64,000 nucleotides of DNA from NCBI GenBank assembly GCA_003574685.1, contig QOCQ01000014.1, positions 1-64,000 on the forward strand, in the 5' to 3' direction. A program made the position numbers and the translations under genes. The stretch is from Rhodospirillaceae bacterium SYSU D60007. GTDB lineage: Bacteria > Pseudomonadota > Alphaproteobacteria > Reyranellales > Reyranellaceae. How positions within the stretch are numbered: the stretch's first letter is position 1; each line of letters starts with the position of its first letter. Shown here in pieces: positions 17,940 through 26,154 of this stretch. The notes beneath the pieces were generated by a model, which saw nothing but the letters and a program-made list of their open reading frames with translations, was not told the origin of the DNA and did not search any database.

Positions 17940-18422
17940 ATGAGTGACCCGATGGCTGCCCTCGACAGCGTCGACCGCCGCATTCTGGAACACCTCCAGA
18001 CTGACGGCCGGCTGAGCAACGCCGAGCTGGCGGAAAAGGTCGGCCTTTCGGCCTCGCCCTGCTGGCGGCGGGTCAGGGCGCTGGAAGAGGCCGGCATCAT
18101 CCGGGGCTATGTCGCGCTGCTCGACGCCAAGGCGGTGGGACTGCCGGTCAATGTCTTCATGAGCGTGTCGCTGACCACCCAGGTGCAGAGCGCCCTGCAG
18201 CGGTTCGAGAAGGCCGTGCAGCAGCGGCCGGAGGTGATGGAGTGCTACCTGATGACGGGCGACAGCGACTATTTGCTGCGCATCGTCGTTCCGGATCTGG
18301 AAGCGTACGAACGGTTTGTCATGGATTTCACCCGGATTGCCGGCATCGCCCAGATCCGCTCGTCCTTTGCACTACGGCCGGTGAAGCAGGGGACGGCGCT
18401 GCCGATGGCGCACCTGGGATAG
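17940..18422 (+). CDS. Lrp/AsnC-family transcriptional regulator
   Basis: A 160-residue regulator. The N-terminal winged helix-turn-helix spans about residues 8-55 (LDSVDRRILEHLQTDGRLSN, then AELAEKVGLS). The C-terminal RAM/AsnC effector domain contains VMECYLMTGDSDYLLRIVV. Such proteins form octamers and sense amino acids. The ATG at 17940 is used; a TTG at 17904 would extend it by 12 residues without conserved sequence. Its divergent partner is the E1-like dehydrogenase, which is probably its target together with its own promoter. Confidence 0.92.
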   Translation: MSDPMAALDSVDRRILEHLQTDGRLSNAELAEKVGLSASPCWRRVRALEEAGIIRGYVALLDAKAVGLPVNVFMSVSLTTQVQSALQRFEKAVQQRPEVMECYLMTGDSDYLLRIVVPDLEAYERFVMDFTRIAGIAQIRSSFALRPVKQGTALPMAHLG

Positions 18423-18558
18423 GTCGCCGCGATCAAGCTTTCTTATGGAGGTCATCAGAACATCCAATTGGCCAGAGTTTCCCTGCCTGCGGAATATGAG
18501 TGGATACACACTCGTTTCTAGGAAGCGGACGAAATGCCCGCGGACTGGGAGGCTCGCC

Positions 18559-19377
18559 ATGGATCTCGCGTTTCACAATTTCACCATCAATCCGGTGGGG
18601 TTGAGCGCGGCGGACGGCCGCAAGTACGTGCGGGAGGTGCACGAGCACCTCAGGTGGATCCACCGGACCGTCAGCGGCCGGACGCTGCTCAATGTCATCC
18701 GCCGGCCCACTTTTCCGGTGGAAATCCGCCCCTATCCCGGCGCCGACTGCAACGCGCGCGGCGGCGGCGAGGTCAAGCCGGGCGCTGCGGCGGTGAGCGG
18801 CTTCGTCGAGTACTCCCCCTCGACCTTCTCCAGCACCGGCGCGTGCAGCGCGCTGCCGGCGGCCGAGAATCGCGGCCGGCTGTGGGACGAAATCCTGTTT
18901 CACGAGCTGGTGCACGTGTTCCGCAACGCCACGGGCAAGTGGGATGCGTCGGCGCCGCTCTCCTATGCCATGCGGCACTACAACAACAACGAAGAGTTCA
19001 TTGCCGTGATGTGCACCAATATCTACGTGGCGGACCGCAGCAACAAGATCAAGACGGGACTTCGCGCCGGCCATCGCGGCTATACGGCGATGGCGCCGGA
19101 AGACGCAATGCGGTTCGGGTTGTTCACCAGCTCCCGCAACGCCTTTGCCCTGGTCAAGAAGTTCTGCGATGACCATCCAATTTTCAGCAAGGCGCTCAGC
19201 GACCGGCTGCCTGATGTCGTCTACAATCCTGTTGCGGACTATTACCGCTTCCCCCGCCTCTGCGAGGCGCTGTCGATCTTCGGTGCGATGAAGGACCGCG
19301 CGCAGCTCCGCGCCAGCCTGACGTCGATCGGCCTCTCCGGGGCATTCGTCGACCGCCTGCTGGACTTCCTCATGTGA
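18559..19377 (+). CDS. HELVH metalloprotease, M91 (NleD/HopH1)-like, paralogue 1
   Basis: A 272-residue protein with a zinc-metalloprotease signature HELVH at residues 115-119, in DEILFHELVHVFRNATG. About 28 residues later comes NNEEFIAV (Glu145-146), where the M91 effector family places its conserved Glu. The upstream block GRTLLNVIRRPTFPVEIRPY also resembles M91. NleD and HopH1 are type III effectors that cleave host kinases. Here there is no signal peptide and no secretion gene nearby, so a bacterial or eukaryotic target is open. The ATG at 18559 follows GGGAGG with seven bases between. Its paralogue begins 127 bp downstream. Confidence 0.75.
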   Translation: MDLAFHNFTINPVGLSAADGRKYVREVHEHLRWIHRTVSGRTLLNVIRRPTFPVEIRPYPGADCNARGGGEVKPGAAAVSGFVEYSPSTFSSTGACSALPAAENRGRLWDEILFHELVHVFRNATGKWDASAPLSYAMRHYNNNEEFIAVMCTNIYVADRSNKIKTGLRAGHRGYTAMAPEDAMRFGLFTSSRNAFALVKKFCDDHPIFSKALSDRLPDVVYNPVADYYRFPRLCEALSIFGAMKDRAQLRASLTSIGLSGAFVDRLLDFLM

Positions 19378-19504
19378 GCTTCCCGTTGCAGGCGTCAAAG
19401 ATCAGCTTATCGGTCCGATCAGGAGATCTGATAGGGCGTCCGTCTGCCTGCGGCGTATCAAGGTAGGTTATGCAGGTTTGAGGCTTGGGTGCGTGGAGGC
19501 AGTG

Positions 19505-20299
19505 ATGTTCGAAGAGACCTTTGGTCTGAAGATCATGCCCACCCGCCTGGAAGGGGCCGCGGCCAGCGCCTATGCGCCGGCCGTGCGCGGCGTGCTCCTC
19601 AAGATCCACGCGGCGGCCGCTGGCAAGGTCCTTCTGCGGTCGATCAACTATTGGGGCTTTACCGTGCGCATCGTTCCCTACCTGGGTGACGACCCGTGCG
19701 GTGCGGATGTGATACCCGAGTACAACCCGGACACCGGCTTCATAAGCCCCAGGGTCCGCTACTCGCCGGACAAGTATCACCGCAGCGGATCGTGCCCGCA
19801 GCTCGCCGGGACGGAGTGGCCGGAGGTGATCCTGTTTCACGAGCTGGTGCACGCCTTTCGCATGATCTCCCAAAGCCTGCGCCGCAACTACACGCATGCG
19901 CAGATGACCGGCGGGCTCTATCGCTACACCGATCTCGAAGAGTTCGTAGCGGTACTGTCGGAGAACGTCCTTCGGTCCGAACGCGGCAATCCCTTGCGTG
20001 CTGATCATCACACGACGAACGTGCTGTCGCCTCAGCTCTCTGATTCGTTCGGGTTCTTCGCCAGCAGCGCCCAGACATTCCGGTTCGTCGAGCGCTTCTG
20101 CAAGGAGAATCCCGGTTTCACCAAAGCCCTGTCCCAGGTGCGGTCCCGGTTCAATCCACTCGCGGCCTACTACAAGGACCGGCAAAAGGCGCTTGAGCAA
20201 TCCTATCGCGCGGCTTCCATCCAGCGCGATGCCGCAGGCTTCGAACAGGATTTCTTCGAGAAGATGGCCAGGGGACGATCGCCAGTCCTGCCCCCCTGA
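19505..20299 (+). CDS. HELVH metalloprotease, M91 (NleD/HopH1)-like, paralogue 2
   Basis: A 264-residue paralogue of the preceding gene. HELVH occupies residues 112-116 (VILFHELVHAFRM), and DLEEFVAVLSENV puts the second Glu pair again at 145-146. Further shared blocks are KFC/RFCKENPGFTKALS and FNPLAAYY. The sequences are clearly divergent outside these blocks, so the duplication is old or the genes were acquired separately. The C-terminus has about 20 extra residues rich in Arg and Pro. The ATG at 19505 has GGAGG six bases upstream. It is followed by a 458-bp gene-free region full of dispersed repeats. Confidence 0.75.
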   Translation: MFEETFGLKIMPTRLEGAAASAYAPAVRGVLLKIHAAAAGKVLLRSINYWGFTVRIVPYLGDDPCGADVIPEYNPDTGFISPRVRYSPDKYHRSGSCPQLAGTEWPEVILFHELVHAFRMISQSLRRNYTHAQMTGGLYRYTDLEEFVAVLSENVLRSERGNPLRADHHTTNVLSPQLSDSFGFFASSAQTFRFVERFCKENPGFTKALSQVRSRFNPLAAYYKDRQKALEQSYRAASIQRDAAGFEQDFFEKMARGRSPVLPP

Positions 20300-20351
20300 A
20301 GCATGGTCTTCGCGTACCTGACTACCTGGCTGCCTCCACTGGCGGACTGTT

Positions 20352-20458
20352 GTCAGAGAACCGCTTCATGGTGAGCTTGTCGAACCATGAAGCGGTCCGC
20401 ACTGTCGCTCTGCGACGCCTTCATGGTTCGACAGGCTCACCATGAAGGCTACTTCGGC
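20352..20458. repeat. REPIN-like element, family A, copy 1
   Basis: A 107-bp element built from two hairpins in opposite orientation: 20362-20394 (arms CGCTTCATGG/CCATGAAGCG) and 20417-20449 (arms GCCTTCATGG/CCATGAAGGC). The ends read GTCAGAGAACC and CTACTTCGGC. The reverse complement of 26961-27065 matches it closely along its length. A doublet of inverted REP hairpins is the layout of REPINs, which are mobilised by REP-associated tyrosine transposases. No such transposase is in the window. It lies in the 20300-20757 gene-free stretch. Confidence 0.88.
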
Positions 20459-20530
20459 GCGGTGTCTTGCCCCGTATGCATCGGCGAAGCGAGTTGGGTA
20501 ATCAGGTTCGCATGTGGCTATTTTGCCGCC

Positions 20531-20649
20531 GTCCTGAGCGCAGCGTAGGACCTCGCGGTGGGTCGGCCAAAGAATGGCAGCATTGGTGAGTCACCAGCAC
20601 CATCGGCCACAGATCGGACGACCGCGAGGTCCTTCGCTTCGCTCAGGAC
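20531..20649. repeat. Dispersed palindromic repeat, family B, copy 2
   Basis: Inverted repeat with 29-base arms at 20531-20559 and 20621-20649, two mismatches. The right arm carries the same TTCGCTTCGCTCAGGAC core as the copy at 14226-14352, and the centre again contains AATGGCAGCATT. With the family A element it fills most of the 458-bp gap between the second metalloprotease and the CoA ligase. Nothing else recognisable is seen there (20300-20351, 20459-20530, 20650-20757). Confidence 0.85.
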
Positions 20650-20757
20650 CACGACAACACCGCGACCAAAGGGCCGACTCCTCACCTCGGGGGAGCTGAG
20701 CTAAGGTCCGCTCGCGGGCGCGATAGCGCCATCACCCTTCTGCGAGCGAGACAGCCC

Positions 20758-22446
20758 ATGACCCTGCCGTCCTATGACCACGGCACGTCAACCACGAAGC
20801 TGATCGGCGAGACGATCGGCACCTTCTTCGACAAGGCCGCAGCGCGCTGGCGCGAGCGCGAGGCGCTGGTGGTCCGCCATCAGGACGTTCGCTGGACCTA
20901 TGGCGAGCTGGCGCGTCGGGTCGATGATCTTGCCGCAGGTCTGCTGGCGCTGGGGCTGGAGCCGGGCGATCGCATCGGCATCTGGTCGCAGAACAATGCG
21001 GAATGGGTGCTGACGCAGTTCGCCACGGCCAAGGCCGGGCTGATCCTGGTCAACGTCAATCCTGCCTACCGCCGCGCCGAGCTCGAGTACGCGCTGAACA
21101 AGGTGGCGTGCAAGGCACTGATCACCTCGCCGGCGCTGAAGACCAGCGATTATATCGCCATCGTCAACGACCTCGCTCCGGAGATCGCGACGTCCCGGCC
21201 GGGAGCCCTGTCGGCCGGGGCGTTGCCGCATTTGCGCACGGTGATCCGCCTGGGCAAGGACAGGACGCCCGGCATGCTGAATTTTGATGACGTGGCGGGG
21301 ATGGGCGGCAATGCCGAACGCAGTCGGCTGGCGGAGCTCGCGGATCGGCTTCAGTTCGACGATCCCATCAACATCCAGTTCACGTCGGGCACGACCGGCT
21401 TTCCCAAGGGAGCCACGCTCAGCCATCACAATATCCTCAACAACGGCTACTTCATCGGCGAGGCGATGAAGCTGACGCCACAGGACCGGCTGTGCATTCC
21501 GGTGCCGCTCTATCACTGCTTCGGCATGGTGCTGGGCAACCTCGCGTGCGTTACGCACGGTTCGGCCATGGTTTACCCGGCGGAGGCGTTCGAACCGCTA
21601 TCGGTGCTGCAGACCGTTCAGGCCGAACGCTGCACGGCGCTGCATGGCGTGCCCACCATGTTCATCGCAGCGCTGGATCATCCGGAGTTCGCGAACTTCA
21701 ATCTCTCGACCTTGCGCACCGGCATCATGGCAGGCTCGCCCTGCCCAATCGAGGTCATGAAGCGCGTCGTGGCCGAAATGAACATGAAGCAGGTGACCAT
21801 CGCCTACGGCATGACCGAGACGTCGCCGGTTTCGACGCAGAGCTCGGTCGATGATCCGCTGGAGCGGCGGGTCGCGACAGTGGGCCGGGTTCAGCCGCAT
21901 ATCGAGATCAAAATCGTCGACACGGATGGCCGCATCGTGCCGCGGGGCGCCACCGGCGAGTTCTGCACCCGCGGCTATTCCGTGATGACCGGCTACTGGA
22001 ATGACGCGGAGAAGACCGCAGAGGCAATCGATTCCGGTGGGTGGATGCATACCGGCGATCTCGCCACCATGGACGAGGAGGGGTATGTCAACATCGTGGG
22101 CCGCCTGAAGGACATGGTGATCCGCGGCGGCGAGAACGTCTATCCGCGCGAGATCGAGGAGTTCCTGTACCGCCATCCCAAGGTGCAGGACGTGCAGGTG
22201 ATCGGCGTGCCCGACAAGAAGTACGGCGAGGAGATCTGCGCCTGGATCAAGCTGCGCGAGGGTCAGTCGGCGACGGCGGAGGAGATCCGCGATTTCTGCA
22301 AGGGCCAGATCGCGCACTACAAGATCCCGCGCTATGTGCGCTTCGTCGATGCCTTCCCGATGACGATCACCGGCAAGATCCAGAAGTTCGTGATGCGCGA
22401 GCAGACAGTGCAGGCGCTGGGCCTGGCGGAGCAGAAGACGGCGTAG
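20758..22446 (+). CDS. Fatty-acid/aryl CoA ligase (AMP-forming, FadD-like)
   Basis: A 562-residue ANL-superfamily enzyme that activates a carboxylic acid with ATP to an acyl-adenylate and then to the CoA thioester. Motifs are [10 protein letters not shown] (P-loop), the [10 protein letters not shown] adenine-binding block, GWMHTGDLA, and the C-terminal catalytic Lys in the [12 protein letters not shown] block. Length and motifs fit medium-chain acyl-CoA synthetases. The gene is 123 bp upstream of an ACMSD-like amidohydrolase on the same strand and near a Rieske oxygenase, so its substrate may be an aromatic or branched acid. The N-terminus lacks a signal or membrane segment. Confidence 0.92.
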   Translation: MTLPSYDHGTSTTKLIGETIGTFFDKAAARWREREALVVRHQDVRWTYGELARRVDDLAAGLLALGLEPGDRIGIWSQNNAEWVLTQFATAKAGLILVNVNPAYRRAELEYALNKVACKALITSPALKTSDYIAIVNDLAPEIATSRPGALSAGALPHLRTVIRLGKDRTPGMLNFDDVAGMGGNAERSRLAELADRLQFDDPINIQFTSGTTGFPKGATLSHHNILNNGYFIGEAMKLTPQDRLCIPVPLYHCFGMVLGNLACVTHGSAMVYPAEAFEPLSVLQTVQAERCTALHGVPTMFIAALDHPEFANFNLSTLRTGIMAGSPCPIEVMKRVVAEMNMKQVTIAYGMTETSPVSTQSSVDDPLERRVATVGRVQPHIEIKIVDTDGRIVPRGATGEFCTRGYSVMTGYWNDAEKTAEAIDSGGWMHTGDLATMDEEGYVNIVGRLKDMVIRGGENVYPREIEEFLYRHPKVQDVQVIGVPDKKYGEEICAWIKLREGQSATAEEIRDFCKGQIAHYKIPRYVRFVDAFPMTITGKIQKFVMREQTVQALGLAEQKTA

Positions 22447-22569
22447 GGGGGGTTCAGGCGCGGGCATGTCATCGCGCCGCCGCGTGTCAGCCATGCACGC
22501 GGGTGCGTCCCACCTTTCGGGTTGAGACGACATTCTCTGTGTGCTGGGCGCCACGCGACGGAGACTGGC

Positions 22570-23706
22570 ATGCGATACGACGTTATCTCGGCCGACGGGC
22601 ATATCGACCTGATCTGGCTGCCGCCGGACCTGTTCACCGCCAATGCCTCGGCGCATCTGCGCGATCGCTTGCCCTATGTCGAGGAAGGCCCTGACGGGCT
22701 GCACTGGGTCGCCCGCAACGGCGCGAAATTCGGCCTGGTGAACGGCATGGGATCGGCCGGTCGGAAATATGTTCCCGGCCAGATCCACCGCTCCGACAGG
22801 ATGGCCTCGACAGGCCTGTACGAGGACGGCAAGAAGGGCATCCGTCGTCTCACCGACCCTGAATTGCGCCTGAAAGACCAGGAGCGCGACGGCGTGCAGG
22901 CCGAGGTGCTGTACGGCGTGCTGGGCTCGACCGGCCGGCTCAACGACCGCGAGGCGGCCATCGAGATGCTGCGCATCTACAATGACTGGCTGCACGATTT
23001 CTGCCGCCCTCATCCGGACAGGCTGATCGGACTGGCCAACATCCAGAGCCAGGATATCGACGCGGCAGTGGCCGAGGTGAAGCGTGTCGCCGCGCTGGGC
23101 TTCCGCGGCATCGACGTGGCCAACCGGCCCGACATGATCCCGCTCTACGACGAGGTTTACGAGCCGCTGTGGCGCGCCGCCCACGAAACCGGGCTGCCGG
23201 TGCATTTCCATACCATCGGCGGCCGCCAGCCCGACTACACGAAGATGACGCCCAAGGTGCAGCGTCGCGCCTTTGCCGCGTACATCACCAATTTCCAGAT
23301 GCACATGGGTTTCATGCTGATGTCGGTGATCTTCAGCGGTGCGCTGGAGCGCTACCCGAATCTGAAGATCGTGATCGGCGAAGCGGGGCTGGGCTGGATC
23401 CCCTACGTGCTGCAGCACATGGATCTGGAGTGGGAGGACCAGTTCAAGGACCTCGAGCTGAAAATGAAGCCCAGCGAATACTGGTACCGGCAGTGCTATG
23501 CCACCTACCAGACCGATCCGATCGGCATCAAGCTGCTGGACGATCTGGGCGTTGACAACGTGATGTGGGGCTCCGACTTCCCGCACCCCGATGGCATCTG
23601 GCCGGATTCGCAGGAATTCCTCGCCCGCGAGTTGGGCCATCTGCCGGAGGCAAGCCGCCGCAAGGTGACGCGTGACAACGCGATGAAGCTGTACCGTCTT
23701 CAATAA
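22570..23706 (+). CDS. Amidohydrolase family 2 protein (ACMSD-like)
   Basis: A 378-residue TIM-barrel metal enzyme of the amidohydrolase-2 family, which includes ACMSD and OHCU-type decarboxylases acting on ring-cleavage products. Visible metal-site segments are ADGHID near the N-terminus, LPVHFHTIGG in the middle, and the catalytic Asp in WGSDFPHPDGIWP. IVIGEAGLGWIPYVL is the typical late strand. The ATG at 22570 has GGAG about seven bases upstream; the upstream extension is not conserved-looking. Its stop abuts that of the oxygenase beta gene on the other strand. It probably serves the same catabolic pathway. Confidence 0.85.
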   Translation: MRYDVISADGHIDLIWLPPDLFTANASAHLRDRLPYVEEGPDGLHWVARNGAKFGLVNGMGSAGRKYVPGQIHRSDRMASTGLYEDGKKGIRRLTDPELRLKDQERDGVQAEVLYGVLGSTGRLNDREAAIEMLRIYNDWLHDFCRPHPDRLIGLANIQSQDIDAAVAEVKRVAALGFRGIDVANRPDMIPLYDEVYEPLWRAAHETGLPVHFHTIGGRQPDYTKMTPKVQRRAFAAYITNFQMHMGFMLMSVIFSGALERYPNLKIVIGEAGLGWIPYVLQHMDLEWEDQFKDLELKMKPSEYWYRQCYATYQTDPIGIKLLDDLGVDNVMWGSDFPHPDGIWPDSQEFLARELGHLPEASRRKVTRDNAMKLYRLQ

Positions 23707-24177
23707 CTACAGCGGCAGTGCCACCAGCGTGTCGAAGCGGGCGCCGTCGCAGACGACCAGCCGCTCGCGAAAGCGCAGGGATTGCCTCTCATCGTCGCAG
23801 GGCACGACGTCGAGGTAGCGGCCGGTCGCGAACAGATCCATGACGCCGGTGCGCATGGTGCGCACCACCAGGAACGGGGTTTCCACGCGGAGCTCCGTGC
23901 CGTTCCTTGCCAGGATGGACGGCAAGCCGACGATGTGGCGATAGCGCTGCCGGTCGTAGATGTTGGCCTGGCGCAGCGCCGTTACGCGGTCCTGCAGCAT
24001 GCCGCGTGAGTCGGCATAGATGATGCCGGACTCGTAGCCGTGCGCGAGGTTGTCCGCTGTCGTCACCTTGTAGAGGCAAGGATCGAGGAAGAAGTCGGGC
24101 CAGCGCTCGAGCTCGTCATTGTCGATCGCGCGCGCGTAGTCGGCATTCAGGTCGACCAGGTGCGGCAGCAGGTCCAT
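23707..24177 (-). CDS. Aromatic-ring-hydroxylating dioxygenase beta subunit
   Basis: A 156-residue SnoaL-like small subunit. The signature block is ADYARAIDNDELERWPDFFL, with NIYDRQRYRHIVGLP and FLVVRTMRTGVMDLFATGRY further on, as in anthranilate/benzoate-type dioxygenase beta chains. It packs with the catalytic alpha chain and has no cofactor of its own. The ATG at 24177 lies one base after the alpha stop, indicating tight coupling. The longer open frame upstream overlaps alpha and is not used. No reductase or ferredoxin gene follows. Confidence 0.9.
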   Translation of the reverse strand: MDLLPHLVDLNADYARAIDNDELERWPDFFLDPCLYKVTTADNLAHGYESGIIYADSRGMLQDRVTALRQANIYDRQRYRHIVGLPSILARNGTELRVETPFLVVRTMRTGVMDLFATGRYLDVVPCDDERQSLRFRERLVVCDGARFDTLVALPL

Positions 24178-24178
24178 C

Positions 24179-25432
24179 TCAATAGCCCATGCAGCGGCGG
24201 TAGGCCTTCCAGAAGCCGCGGACCGAGGTTTCAGTGGCACGCGTGGCCTGGCTGTCGGCGCCTTCGCCACCCATCTCGACGACAGAAACCTGTTCCCCCG
24301 CTGCAGCGATGCCGCGTTGCACGAAGCCGCCGACGCAACCGTCTTCCATCGACACGTAACCGGCCGGGCCGACAAGGTTCTGCTGGCGCAGCCGGCGGCG
24401 GTTCATCTCGGGCGTATCATCGGCGAAACCGAAATAGGTCCAGTGCAGGTCGGTGCGGTCGATGCCGCGCGGCAGCACCTGACGCACGGCGAGGCAGTTC
24501 TGGATCTGTTGCAGGATAAAGCCGGGAAAGACGGAAAGAATCTGCAGGCGGATATCGTCGCCGAACTCATCGACAGCGTCGAGCAGGCCGGGATCGGCCA
24601 GGCGGTAATCCGATCGCTCCGAGCGGATTTGCTGCTCGCGATAGGCCGTGCTCTGCCGGTCGTCGGCGCGGTCGATGGTGTAGCTGGCGTGATGGCCGCC
24701 ATCGCTGCTGACCAGCACACCGCCGCCCTGCGTCAGGCGCGTGATGCGGAAGGTCCCGAAAAACAGATGCAGCAGACTGGCGTGATAAGTGTCCTTCACG
24801 TTCTCGACATAGAGCTTCCAGTTGTTGGGCAGTGATTGGGTGAAGCGCCCCATGATCCGGAGCGGCCCCTTGAGCACGCGGCGAATGCGTCCCAGCACAT
24901 CGGCGCCGAGATACTCCTCGATCGGCGGCGTCTCGGCGCTGAGCGTTGCGAACACAAGCCCGTACAGCGTCGTCGTGCGCAGCTTGCGCGGGCCATGGCC
25001 TTCGGGACGGATGTCGCGCTGCATGCCGCCCGCACCGTGGATGCCGTGCTCGAAGGCGATGCCCTTCAGGTTGCCGGCAAGGTCGTAGCTCCAGGCGTGG
25101 TAGACGCAGCGGAACGTGTTCTGAACGTTGCCGCCGTCGTCGAAGGCGATCAGCGCGCCGCGATGCGCGCAGCGGTTCTCGAAGGCGTTGATGGTACCAT
25201 CCGCATCCCGCACGACGATCACGGGCATGGCGCCGACATGTGTGGTGCGGTAATCGCCGCGGTTGGGAATGTCGGCCTCGAGGCAGACGAAATTCCACGC
25301 CGGTCCTTCGAATATTCGTTGCTGCTCGTCTTCGAAGTTCGCCTCGTCCTGGTAGACCCAGTAGGGTACGCGGGTCAGGCTGTCCGACGGCCAGCAACGG
25401 CGTGTCGTGGCGCATTCGGCGATCGTATCCAT
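24179..25432 (-). CDS. Rieske non-heme iron dioxygenase alpha subunit
   Basis: A 417-residue catalytic subunit. The Rieske [2Fe-2S] ligands are C88-H90 in CAH and C109-H112 in CVYH. The mononuclear iron site is in NVKDTYHASLLH (H217 and H222), with the bridging Asp nearby. The enzyme inserts O2 into an aromatic ring to form a cis-diol or catechol. The overall pattern is closest to anthranilate/salicylate-type large subunits, but the substrate is not certain. The ATG at 25432 has a strong GGGGGAGG site. The operon order is CMD-like protein, alpha, beta. Confidence 0.93.
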   Translation of the reverse strand: MDTIAECATTRRCWPSDSLTRVPYWVYQDEANFEDEQQRIFEGPAWNFVCLEADIPNRGDYRTTHVGAMPVIVVRDADGTINAFENRCAHRGALIAFDDGGNVQNTFRCVYHAWSYDLAGNLKGIAFEHGIHGAGGMQRDIRPEGHGPRKLRTTTLYGLVFATLSAETPPIEEYLGADVLGRIRRVLKGPLRIMGRFTQSLPNNWKLYVENVKDTYHASLLHLFFGTFRITRLTQGGGVLVSSDGGHHASYTIDRADDRQSTAYREQQIRSERSDYRLADPGLLDAVDEFGDDIRLQILSVFPGFILQQIQNCLAVRQVLPRGIDRTDLHWTYFGFADDTPEMNRRRLRQQNLVGPAGYVSMEDGCVGGFVQRGIAAAGEQVSVVEMGGEGADSQATRATETSVRGFWKAYRRCMGY

Positions 25433-25471
25433 GACCACCTCCCCCGGACTGCCGGCCGGGACGGCCTCATG

Positions 25472-26023
25472 TCATTTCCGCGCACCGGGCAGGAAGTCGT
25501 CAAGTGGTACGCCGAAGCTGTTGAGCGCCCACGAGACGAGGTTGTACTGCCCGACCGTGAAGACGGCATCCATCATCTGCTCGGTCCAGTAGCTTTTCGC
25601 GAGCGTTGCCCAGGTTGCGTCCGAAACCACGGAGTTTTCGAACAGGTCGTCGGCCGCCTGGACCAGTGCGGCCTCATGTTCATTCCAGCCCCCCTTGGGG
25701 CCCTGCTTGATGCGCTCGATGTCCTGGTCGGTGAAGCCGCCACGCCGTGCGATCAGCTCGTGCTGCGCGAACTCGTACTCGGCCTGGTTCAGCCAGCCGA
25801 TGCGCAGGATCAGGATCTCGCGGTCGCGGAACGGCAGTGTCTGCTTGGACAGGATGTGGCCGGCGAACGGTGTCCAGCGCTTCACCAGCTTCGGGTGGTT
25901 GGCCAGCACCTTGAAGATGTTGAAGAGCTTGCCGTTCATCGCATTCTTCTCGACCGTCTCGCGGTCCTCGGCCGGCATGCTGGCCATGTCACGCATCGGG
26001 ATTCGCTGCTGGCGCCTGATCAC
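25472..26023 (-). CDS. Carboxymuconolactone decarboxylase-family protein
   Basis: A 183-residue all-helical CMD/AhpD-fold protein. The family region includes LPFRDREILILRIGWLNQ and EYEFAQHELIARRGG, with Glu and His where the catalytic set sits. There is no CxxC, so it is not an AhpD peroxidase. A GTG start at 26023 is chosen because GGAGG lies seven bases upstream; the next ATG is at 25996 without a site. It is the first gene of the oxygenase operon, 39 bp before alpha. It may process a ring-cleavage lactone or a hydroperoxide. Confidence 0.85.
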   Translation of the reverse strand: MIRRQQRIPMRDMASMPAEDRETVEKNAMNGKLFNIFKVLANHPKLVKRWTPFAGHILSKQTLPFRDREILILRIGWLNQAEYEFAQHELIARRGGFTDQDIERIKQGPKGGWNEHEAALVQAADDLFENSVVSDATWATLAKSYWTEQMMDAVFTVGQYNLVSWALNSFGVPLDDFLPGARK

Positions 26024-26154
26024 GATCTTTCCTCCGGTTTGCGAGGGTGCAATGCTAGTCGATGCCGCTGCGCTGCGCATCATGGAGCGTTTCGTCACGC
26101 GATCCATCGATGCCGGCTATGGTGCCCGTGAGGAACGACGAAGCAGGAAACGAC

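Noticed and set aside
21598-23703. 701-codon minus-strand frame opposite the CoA ligase and amidohydrolase
   Set aside because: Antisense shadow; composition is His/Gln/Arg-rich with no domain, and it spans two real genes.
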